Positions 1-6,032 of a DNA stretch of 6,852 bases are shown here, in pieces. Both the position numbers and the translations under genes were made by a program. Location of the stretch: the NCBI GenBank assembly GCA_019752245.1, contig JAIEMH010000394.1, positions 1-6,852 of the forward strand, written 5' to 3'. Position 1 is the stretch's first letter, and each line of letters opens with the position of its first letter. The stretch is from Flavobacteriaceae bacterium (lineage in GTDB: Bacteria > Bacteroidota > Bacteroidia > Flavobacteriales > Flavobacteriaceae). The notes under the pieces are model-generated. The model saw only the letters and a program-made list of their open reading frames with translations, searched no databases and had not been told where the DNA came from.

Positions 1-1284
1 TGATAGACACAATTCCGCACAAGTTTGAATTAAATATAAAAGAATTAACCATTTGATAGCTAACAAACCATCATTACCTAAATCTTTTACGTTGTAAGCG
101 ATGATAAAATAACTTAAAGCAATTAATCCTAAACCAACTGCTTGTTTTACTGGCGAAATTGGCTCTCTGTCTTTACTTCTTAAATAATCCCATAACATAC
201 TGAATGGAACCGCAAATGCTACAACAAATAATCCGTTAAAGATTTGCACCATTGATGGTGGCATGTTGTATCCGAAGAAGTTTCTATCGGTTTGATTATC
301 TGCAATAAATGTTAATGATGAACCAGCTTGTTCGAATGCTGCCCAGAAAAATATTACGAAGAATGCAACGATATAAATTACTAAAATTCTATCTCTTTCT
401 ACTTTTGTAAGTGATGAATCTGAAATAATTAATCCAGCAAGAGACAAACCACTAGCATAAATTAATGAGTAAATGAAGTTTTGTCCGAATACAAAATGAA
501 AAACTAATCCTAATCCGAAGAAAGCAACGACAGCACCAATTAATGCATTTTGAGAAAAAACTGCTTTTTGAGATTCTCCTTCTTCATAGTCTGCTGCTTC
601 ATTTTTAGATGGCAATCCTCCTAAAGGTCTTCCTTCTGGTGTAACTACATATTTATTTTTAAGAAAATAAAATACAGCAGTTCCAATTAGCATTGCTATT
701 GAAGCTGCTAAAAATCCCCATTTGAAAGCGTGAATATCTCTAACTCCATTAGTTTTAACATCTCCAACAATTGGACAAATTAGCTGCCCTAAGAAAGCTC
801 CTAAGTTGATTCCCATGTAGAAAATGGTAAATGCTGTATCCAATTTACTTTTTTCTTGTTTTGGGTATAAACTTCCCACCATTGATGAAATATTTGGTTT
901 GAAGAAACCATTTCCAAAAATAATAATTCCCAATGCTGACCACATTAGCATGTTAGCCAAACTTAAATTTGATCCGAAAATACTTGCACTAAAAAACAAT
1001 AAAAATTGTCCTAAAGCCATCATTAATCCACCAAGTAAAATACAGTTTCTGTTTCCGAAAAATCTATCGGCAATAAAACCACCTAACATTGGAGTTAAAT
1101 AACAAAGTCCTAAAAATCCACCATAAATTAATGATGCATCTTCTTCCTTCATCATTAAGGAATTTACTAAGAACAATGTTAAGATCGCTCGCATTCCGTA
1201 GAAGTTGAAACGTTCCCACATTTCGGTTCCAAATAATACCCAAAGTCCTTTTGGATGTCCTGTTTTTACTGCTGTTTCACTCAT
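1..1284 (-). CDS. Proton-coupled oligopeptide transporter (POT/PTR2, MFS), 3' end outside window
   Basis: Inner-membrane carrier that imports di- and tripeptides with protons. The frame starts at ATG 1284-1282 (MSETAVKTGHPKGLWVLFGT...) and stays open to base 1, giving 428 residues; POT proteins are usually about 450-600, so the last helices are missing. Family marks are clear: the proton-coupling ExxER motif in helix 1 (E21, E24, R25); GNGFFKPN in helix 4 with K129; the PTR2 signature FYMGINLG at 155-162; FWAAFEQAGSS in helix 7 with E318; and the helix-10 start AELCLS at 423-428 with E424, exactly at the edge. A polar stretch at about 210-242 is the usual loop between the two six-helix halves. 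The start lies 29 bp after the DPP IV stop with no terminator between, so co-transcription is likely. Substrate range cannot be read from sequence. Confidence 0.95.
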   Translation of the reverse strand, partial: MSETAVKTGHPKGLWVLFGTEMWERFNFYGMRAILTLFLVNSLMMKEEDASLIYGGFLGLCYLTPMLGGFIADRFFGNRNCILLGGLMMALGQFLLFFSASIFGSNLSLANMLMWSALGIIIFGNGFFKPNISSMVGSLYPKQEKSKLDTAFTIFYMGINLGAFLGQLICPIVGDVKTNGVRDIHAFKWGFLAASIAMLIGTAVFYFLKNKYVVTPEGRPLGGLPSKNEAADYEEGESQKAVFSQNALIGAVVAFFGLGLVFHFVFGQNFIYSLIYASGLSLAGLIISDSSLTKVERDRILVIYIVAFFVIFFWAAFEQAGSSLTFIADNQTDRNFFGYNMPPSMVQIFNGLFVVAFAVPFSMLWDYLRSKDREPISPVKQAVGLGLIALSYFIIAYNVKDLGNDGLLAIKWLILLYLIQTCAELCLS

Positions 1285-1313
1285 AGTATTATAGTTTAGT
1301 TTTATTTAGTTTA

Positions 1314-3482
1314 TTATAATTTTTCTTTAATGAAATTTGTCATTTTGTTAAACAACTGAATTCTAGTTTTACCACCATAAATTCCATGGTTTTTATCTGG
1401 ATAAATTGCCCAATCAAATTGTTTATTGGCTTGAACTAACGCTTCAATCATTTGCATAGAATTTTGAACATGTACATTATCGTCAGCCGTTCCATGAATT
1501 AGTAAAAAGTTTCCTTTTAATTTACTCACGTGATTGATTGGTGAATTCTCATCGTAACCACTTGCATTTTCTTGTGGCGTTTGCATGTATCTTTCTGTGT
1601 AAACGCTATCATAAAATCTCCAATTGGTAACTGGTGCAACGGCGATTGCCATTTTAAAAACATCAGCACCTTTCATGATACAGTTGCTTGCCATAAATCC
1701 TCCATAAGACCAGCCAAATATACCAATTCTAGATTTATCTACATAGGCATAATTTCCAATAACTTTTGCAGCATCAATTTGATCTTCTACTTCGTATTTT
1801 CCTAGTTCTTTTTGAGTTACTTTTTTGAAAGCAGCACCTTTAAATCCGGTTCCGCGACCATCAACACAAGCAATAATATATCCTTGTTGAGACAACATCA
1901 TGAACCACATATCGTTGGTATCCAACCAATGGTTAGCTACTTGCTGTGAACCTGGACCAGAATATTGAAACATAAAAACTGGATACTTTTTAGTTGCATC
2001 AAAATCTTTTGGTTTGATCATCCAAGCATTTAACTTGTTTCCTTTTTCGGTAGTTAACTCGAAAAACTCTTTATTTGGCAAATCATATTTCTTTAATTTA
2101 TCAGATAAAGCAACATTATCAACAATTGATTGCGTTTGTTTTCCGTCTTTTGAATTGTTTAAAGTATACGTTGCTGGAACTTTTGAACTTGAATAGGTAT
2201 TAATAAAGTAAGTAAAATCTGGACTAAAAGTCGCAGCGTTTGTCCCTACTTGTTGTGATAGTTTTACTTTGTTTTTACCATCAAGCGAAATCTTGTAAAC
2301 ATCTCTAACTATAGAACCATTTTCAACCGATTGGTAAAAAACTGTCTTCGTTTTATCGTCAAATCCATAGTAAGAAGTCACTTCCCAATTTCCTTTGGTA
2401 ACTTGATTTTTCAACTTTCCAGTTTTGTCATATAAATAAATATGATTGAAACCGTCTTTTTCTGATGTCCAAATAAAGCTATTGTCTTTTAAAAATGTCA
2501 AATTATCGGTTACATCAACATATGCTTTGTCTTTTTCGTTCAAAACTACTTTTGCAGTTCCGGTAGTTCCATCTACAAAAATCAAATCTAAATTATCTTG
2601 ATGACGGTTTAATACTTGCGCAGAAAGCACATTTGCATCGTTTGTCCATTTCATTCTAGCAATGTAGAAATCTGAATAATTCCCAAGATTGATGTCTTTT
2701 TTAGATTTAGAATTTACATCATAAACATGTAACGAAACCACCGCATTTTTTTCTCCAGCTTTTGGATATTTGAATGTTTCAACTGTTGGATAAAGATTTT
2801 TCTGAAAAATATTCATTGAAAATTCTGGAACTTCACTTTCGTCAAATCTAATGAAAGCTATTTTTTTACTATCGGCACTCCAATCGAAAGCTCTTACAAA
2901 GGCAAATTCTTCTTCGTAAACCCAGTCGGTAATTCCGTTAATAATTGCATTTTTCTTTCCGTCAGTTGTGACTTGAGTTATTGCTTTTGTCAAAATATCG
3001 TATACAAAAAGGTTATTTTCTTTTGCAAAACAAATTTTGGTTCCGTCTGGAGAAATGGTTGGTTCTTGTACTTTCTCTAAAACTTTAGTAAGGTTTTTAG
3101 TGGTAAGATTGTACAGATAATAATCGGCTGTAAACGAATGACGAAATATTGGAGCTGTATTGTTAGCAATTAAAATTTGCTTTTCGTCGTTACTGAATGT
3201 GTAACTATCAATTCCTTCAGCAAGTTCTTTGTAGGATTTTGTATCAATTAAAGTCGAAACTTTCTTTAAAGTAGCAAAGTCATAAAGATCGATTTGCTGT
3301 GTTCTTGAAGCTCTATCGGAGTTAAGAACTGTGTATTGATTGGTATTTTTCATGGATTGTAATTCATCCATTCCTTTGGCTCTAAAAGCGCCTGTGTAGA
3401 TTTCTTCAACCGTAATTTTTTGTTGTGCAACAACCGAAAAACAACTTAAAAGAAAGAGCACAAGTAATTTTTTTGATATCAT
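1314..3482 (-). CDS. Dipeptidyl peptidase IV, secreted S9B serine peptidase
   Basis: Removes N-terminal X-Pro (and X-Ala) dipeptides from peptides; 722 residues, typical of bacterial DPP IV. Residues 1-19 form a signal peptide (KK, then a hydrophobic run, SVVA before QQ; likely cut after A19), so the enzyme acts in the periplasm or at the cell surface. Residues of about 30-480 fit the beta-propeller and about 490-722 the alpha/beta-hydrolase domain. The triad is visible: S592 in GWSYGGF, D667 in HGTADDNVH, H699 in PDKNHG. Substrate-binding residues known from human DPP IV also align: R114 in FRHS, the double-Glu motif DWVYEEEF at 186-193, Y507 in QYSGPGSQ, Y624 and Y628 in YDSVYTERYM, and N669. 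This separates it from prolyl oligopeptidase and acylaminoacyl peptidase. It is the first gene of a probable two-gene or longer operon with the peptide transporter. Confidence 0.96.
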   Translation of the reverse strand: MISKKLLVLFLLSCFSVVAQQKITVEEIYTGAFRAKGMDELQSMKNTNQYTVLNSDRASRTQQIDLYDFATLKKVSTLIDTKSYKELAEGIDSYTFSNDEKQILIANNTAPIFRHSFTADYYLYNLTTKNLTKVLEKVQEPTISPDGTKICFAKENNLFVYDILTKAITQVTTDGKKNAIINGITDWVYEEEFAFVRAFDWSADSKKIAFIRFDESEVPEFSMNIFQKNLYPTVETFKYPKAGEKNAVVSLHVYDVNSKSKKDINLGNYSDFYIARMKWTNDANVLSAQVLNRHQDNLDLIFVDGTTGTAKVVLNEKDKAYVDVTDNLTFLKDNSFIWTSEKDGFNHIYLYDKTGKLKNQVTKGNWEVTSYYGFDDKTKTVFYQSVENGSIVRDVYKISLDGKNKVKLSQQVGTNAATFSPDFTYFINTYSSSKVPATYTLNNSKDGKQTQSIVDNVALSDKLKKYDLPNKEFFELTTEKGNKLNAWMIKPKDFDATKKYPVFMFQYSGPGSQQVANHWLDTNDMWFMMLSQQGYIIACVDGRGTGFKGAAFKKVTQKELGKYEVEDQIDAAKVIGNYAYVDKSRIGIFGWSYGGFMASNCIMKGADVFKMAIAVAPVTNWRFYDSVYTERYMQTPQENASGYDENSPINHVSKLKGNFLLIHGTADDNVHVQNSMQMIEALVQANKQFDWAIYPDKNHGIYGGKTRIQLFNKMTNFIKEKL

Positions 3483-3589
3483 ATTTTAGTTTGATTATAA
3501 AACGACTTCAATTTTAGTGATTTTTTTGGAAATAACGACTTTTTTTTATGTTAAATGCAATTTCAAGTCATTATATATTTATCAAAATC

Positions 3590-3597
3590 CAAATATA
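3590..3597 (-). promoter_or_regulatory. Putative -7 box for the DPP IV operon
   Basis: The minus strand reads TATATTTG, a full match to the Bacteroidetes -7 consensus TAnnTTTG. Transcription would start near 3583-3585, giving a leader of about 100 nt before the ATG at 3482. No TTG (-33) lies at the usual 17-23 bp spacing; the nearest is at 3624-3626, 26 bp away, so the upstream element is weak or absent. A chance match in AT-rich DNA is possible. Confidence 0.45.
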
Positions 3598-3615
3598 ACA
3601 ATAAAATCTAAAACG

Positions 3616-3623
3616 TATCTTTG
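3616..3623 (+). promoter_or_regulatory. Putative -7 box for the HMG-CoA reductase operon
   Basis: TATCTTTG fits the Bacteroidetes -7 consensus TAnnTTTG in every fixed position. Transcription would begin near 3629-3631, about 20 nt before ATG 3651. No TTG is seen at the expected -33 distance. The TTG that opens the longest reading of the downstream frame is the last three bases of this box, which would place that codon upstream of the transcript. The box therefore helps decide the start. Confidence 0.55.
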
Positions 3624-3650
3624 CAAAAAACAAGCTTAAATCATTTTAGT

Positions 3651-4967
3651 ATGAACAACGCTATTGCCGGATTCTCAAAACTATCCAAAGAAGAAAAAAT
3701 AAATTGGATTGCTACTGAATATTTTACAAACCCAACCGATGCCATTGCTACCATAAAACAATATTGGAACAGCGATGAAAGTCTGCAGAAATTACACGAC
3801 GAATTTATTGAAAACACCATAACCAATTTCTATTTACCAATGGGAATTGCTCCGAATTTTCTTATCAATGAAAATTATTATTCGGTTCCAATGGTAATTG
3901 AAGAAAGCTCAGTTGTTGCTGCTGCTGCAAAATCGGCCAAATATTGGTCAACTCGTGGCGGATTTAAAGCAACTGTTTTAAACTCAGAAAAAATTGGCCA
4001 TGTTCACTTTTTATACAAAGGTGATTTCTTGAAGTTAGAAAAATTCTTTATTCAAATAAAAAATAAATTCTTCATTGCAACCGAAAGCATTACTAAAAAT
4101 ATGCAAAAACGTGGTGGTGGAATTTTGGACATTGAACTTCGAAATAAATCAATCGAACTAAAAGATTACTTTCAGCTTCATGCAACTTTCGAAACTAAAG
4201 ATTCTATGGGAGCAAATTTTATAAACTCATGTTTAGAACAATTTGCAAAAACATTGAAAGAAGAAGCTCAAAATTTTTCAGAATTTTCAGATGATGAAAA
4301 AGACATTCAAGTAGTGATGAGTATTTTATCCAATTATGTTCCGAATTGTGTTGTTCGTGCCGAAGTTTCTTGCAAAATTGAAGAACTTGCCGAAAAGAAA
4401 ATCGAAAATCCACAAGAGTTTGCAGAGAAATTTGTTCAAGCAGTAAACATTGCCGAAATAGAACCTTTTAGAGCAGTAACACACAATAAAGGAATTATGA
4501 ATGGTGTTGATGCTGTGGTTTTAGCAACAGGAAATGATTTTCGTGCTGTAGAAGCTGGAGTTCATGCTTACGCTTCTCGAAGCGGAAGATATTCAAGTTT
4601 ATCTCATGCAAAAATCGAAAACGGAATCTTTACTTTTTGGATGGAAATCCCTCTTGCTTTAGGAACTGTTGGTGGATTAACATCGCTTCATCCTTTGGTA
4701 AAAATGGCTTTAGAAATTTTAGGAAAACCTTCTTCTCATGATTTGATGAAAATTGTTGCAGTTACAGGATTGGCCCAAAACTTTGCAGCTTTACGTTCGT
4801 TAACAACAACCGGAATTCAAGAAGGTCACATGAAAATGCACATCAATAATATTTTAAATCAGTTTGAAACTACTGACGATGAGCGAAAAGTAATTAAAAA
4901 ACATTTTGAAAACAATACCATTTCGCATGCATCTGTTGTTGAATTTATTGAAAATTTAAGAAAATAA
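3651..4967 (+). CDS. Class II hydroxymethylglutaryl-CoA reductase
   Basis: Cytosolic enzyme converting HMG-CoA to mevalonate with two reduced nicotinamide cofactors; the committing step of the mevalonate pathway. From ATG 3651 the protein has 438 residues (MNNAIAGFSKL...), close to the roughly 430 of the class II enzyme of Pseudomonas mevalonii. The frame extends to TTG 3621, but that codon lies in the likely promoter. Catalytic residues align with P. mevalonii E83, K267, D283 and H381: E85 in VIEESSVVAAAA, K280 in THNKGIMNG, D296 in ATGNDFRA, H393 in QEGHMKMH. IEN at 53-55, DSMGANFINS at about 184-193 and GTVGGLTSLHP are further class II marks. The position of P. mevalonii D146, linked to NAD preference, is T148 here, hinting at NADPH or dual use. 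Automated labels often call class II enzymes degradative; the kinase downstream argues for biosynthesis. Confidence 0.95.
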   Translation: MNNAIAGFSKLSKEEKINWIATEYFTNPTDAIATIKQYWNSDESLQKLHDEFIENTITNFYLPMGIAPNFLINENYYSVPMVIEESSVVAAAAKSAKYWSTRGGFKATVLNSEKIGHVHFLYKGDFLKLEKFFIQIKNKFFIATESITKNMQKRGGGILDIELRNKSIELKDYFQLHATFETKDSMGANFINSCLEQFAKTLKEEAQNFSEFSDDEKDIQVVMSILSNYVPNCVVRAEVSCKIEELAEKKIENPQEFAEKFVQAVNIAEIEPFRAVTHNKGIMNGVDAVVLATGNDFRAVEAGVHAYASRSGRYSSLSHAKIENGIFTFWMEIPLALGTVGGLTSLHPLVKMALEILGKPSSHDLMKIVAVTGLAQNFAALRSLTTTGIQEGHMKMHINNILNQFETTDDERKVIKKHFENNTISHASVVEFIENLRK

Positions 4968-4987
4968 CACTTCAACAAGCTCAGTGT
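4967..4987. repeat. Small hairpin unit resembling a dispersed flavobacterial intergenic repeat (unit 1)
   Basis: ACACT (4967-4971) pairs with AGTGT (4983-4987) across an 11-nt loop, and the similarity continues through GACA at 4988-4991. The text CTTCAACAAGCTCAGTGTGA resembles the short element CTTCGACAAGCTCAGTGTGA that I recall as recurring between genes in many Bacteroidetes genomes, with one change (CAAC for CGAC). The hairpin overlaps the last base of the HMG-CoA reductase stop. There is no T-run, so it is not a classical terminator. Repeat status rests on recall, since only one copy is in the window. Confidence 0.5.
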
Positions 4988-4996
4988 GACAAAACG

Positions 4997-5015
4997 GATA
5001 CTGAAATAAGTTCAG
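4997..5015. repeat. Small hairpin unit just before the kinase start (unit 2)
   Basis: CTGAA (5001-5005) and TTCAG (5011-5015) form a perfect 5-bp stem around ATAAG, ending 5 nt before ATG 5021. The text GATACTGAAATAAGTTCAG resembles another short intergenic element I recall from flavobacteria, whose right arm normally continues into TATGACA; here it breaks off into CAAAA. It may be a truncated copy abutting unit 1. A stem this close to the start codon could affect translation of the kinase. Confidence 0.45.
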
Positions 5016-5020
5016 CAAAA

Positions 5021-5935
5021 ATGAAAAAAGAATTTTACAGCAACGGAAAATTATTAATTACTGGAGAATATGTAGTTCTTGATGGTGCAAAAGCGTTGGC
5101 TTTACCAACAAAATTTGGTCAGAATTTAAGTATTGAGGATGCAGAAAATAATGCAATTGAATGGAAAAGTTATGATGCAGATGGAAGCATTTGGTATGAA
5201 GACACAATTCTGTTTAAATCTGTAGTAAATAAGGAACAATTTGACGATTCTAAAAGCATCAAAAACACGCTAATTGAAATTTTACATGAAGCTTATCTAA
5301 CAAATCCTAATTTTATTACAAAATCTAAAGGATACAAAATCATAACCGAATTAACTTTTCCTAAATTTTGGGGTTTGGGCACTTCTTCTACCTTAATTAA
5401 TAATATTGCTCAATGGCTAAATATTGATGCTTTTAGCCTATTAAGAAATAGTTTTGGAGGAAGCGGTTACGACTTGGCTTGTGCTCAAAACGACACAGCA
5501 ATTATATACCAGTTAGTTGATGAAAAACCTGTTGTAAAAAGTGTTTCTTTCCATCCTGTTTTTTTAGACCAATTGTTTTTTGTCTATTTGAATAAAAAAC
5601 AAAGTAGTAAAACAGCAATTTCTTCTTATTATAACAAACAAGCCAAAATTGATAAAACAATTAAAATTATTGATGCAATAACAGAAACAATACTTAATAC
5701 TACTGACCCAAACGAATTTGCTGAAGCAATTCAAAAACATGAAATTGAAATGAGTCGAGTTTTAGAGCAACAAACGGTTAAAGAAGCTTTATTTAATGAT
5801 TTTGATGGTGTTATAAAAAGTCTTGGAGCTTGGGGCGGCGATTTTGTATTGACAATTTCTAAAGACAATCCTACCGAGTATTTTAAATCTAAAGGTTTTC
5901 CAGTTGTTATTCCTTATAACGATATGATTTTGTAA
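5021..5935 (+). CDS. GHMP-family kinase of the GYDxA type, probable mevalonate-pathway kinase
   Basis: ATP-dependent small-molecule kinase of the galactokinase/homoserine/mevalonate/phosphomevalonate superfamily, 304 residues, cytosolic. Motif 1 is NGKLLITGEYVVLDG at 8-22 (K10, E16). The phosphate-binding motif 2 is PKFWGLGTSST at 114-124. GGSGYDLACAQ at 146-156 places D151 where mevalonate kinase has its catalytic Asp (SGVDN). The C-terminal glycine motif reads SLGAWGGDF at 267-275. ATG 5021 is the first usable start; the frame is open further upstream but has no ATG, GTG or TTG in the gap. It follows HMG-CoA reductase by 53 bp with no promoter box or terminator between, so the two are probably one operon. 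By context it should act on mevalonate or a phosphorylated mevalonate, but the sequence does not say which. Family confidence is high; exact substrate is inference. Confidence 0.88.
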   Translation: MKKEFYSNGKLLITGEYVVLDGAKALALPTKFGQNLSIEDAENNAIEWKSYDADGSIWYEDTILFKSVVNKEQFDDSKSIKNTLIEILHEAYLTNPNFITKSKGYKIITELTFPKFWGLGTSSTLINNIAQWLNIDAFSLLRNSFGGSGYDLACAQNDTAIIYQLVDEKPVVKSVSFHPVFLDQLFFVYLNKKQSSKTAISSYYNKQAKIDKTIKIIDAITETILNTTDPNEFAEAIQKHEIEMSRVLEQQTVKEALFNDFDGVIKSLGAWGGDFVLTISKDNPTEYFKSKGFPVVIPYNDMIL

Positions 5936-5977
5936 AGCTTTCACTGTTTTAAAAAAAATAGATAGTTAACAAAAAGT

Positions 5978-6009
5978 AAAAATCCCGAACATTTCTGTTC
6001 GGGATTTTT
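5978..6009. terminator. Bidirectional rho-independent terminator between convergent genes
   Basis: Perfect 14-bp inverted repeat, arms 5978-5991 and 5996-6009, with a TTTC loop. The core is ATCCCGAACA/TGTTCGGGAT. It is followed by a T-run on the plus strand (6005-6010), and A-rich DNA at 5971-5982 supplies the equivalent U-run on the minus strand. It lies 42 bp after the kinase stop and 23 bp after the isomerase stop, so it would end transcription from both sides. Confidence 0.92.
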
Positions 6010-6032
6010 TATTAATTTGAGTTTGGACTCTA

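Noticed and set aside
824..1102. Plus-strand frame of 92 codons inside the transporter gene
   Set aside because: It lies antisense to the conserved POT coding sequence on the minus strand and resembles no known protein; a shadow of the real gene.
1572..2196. Two plus-strand frames (77 and 60 codons) inside the DPP IV gene
   Set aside because: Both are antisense to a complete DPP IV with intact catalytic residues; no sign of independent coding.
3441..3482. Lipoprotein signal in DPP IV (LLSC at residues 11-14)
   Set aside because: The residue pattern is a poor lipobox and the hydrophobic stretch before the Cys is short, whereas SVVA followed by QQ gives a good signal peptidase I site.
3641..4413. 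Two minus-strand frames (61 and 64 codons) within the HMG-CoA reductase gene
   Set aside because: They are antisense shadows of the reductase; the first also spans its start region.
4968..5020. Terminator between the reductase and the kinase
   Set aside because: Both hairpins have weak 5-bp stems and neither is followed by a T-run; read-through is more likely.
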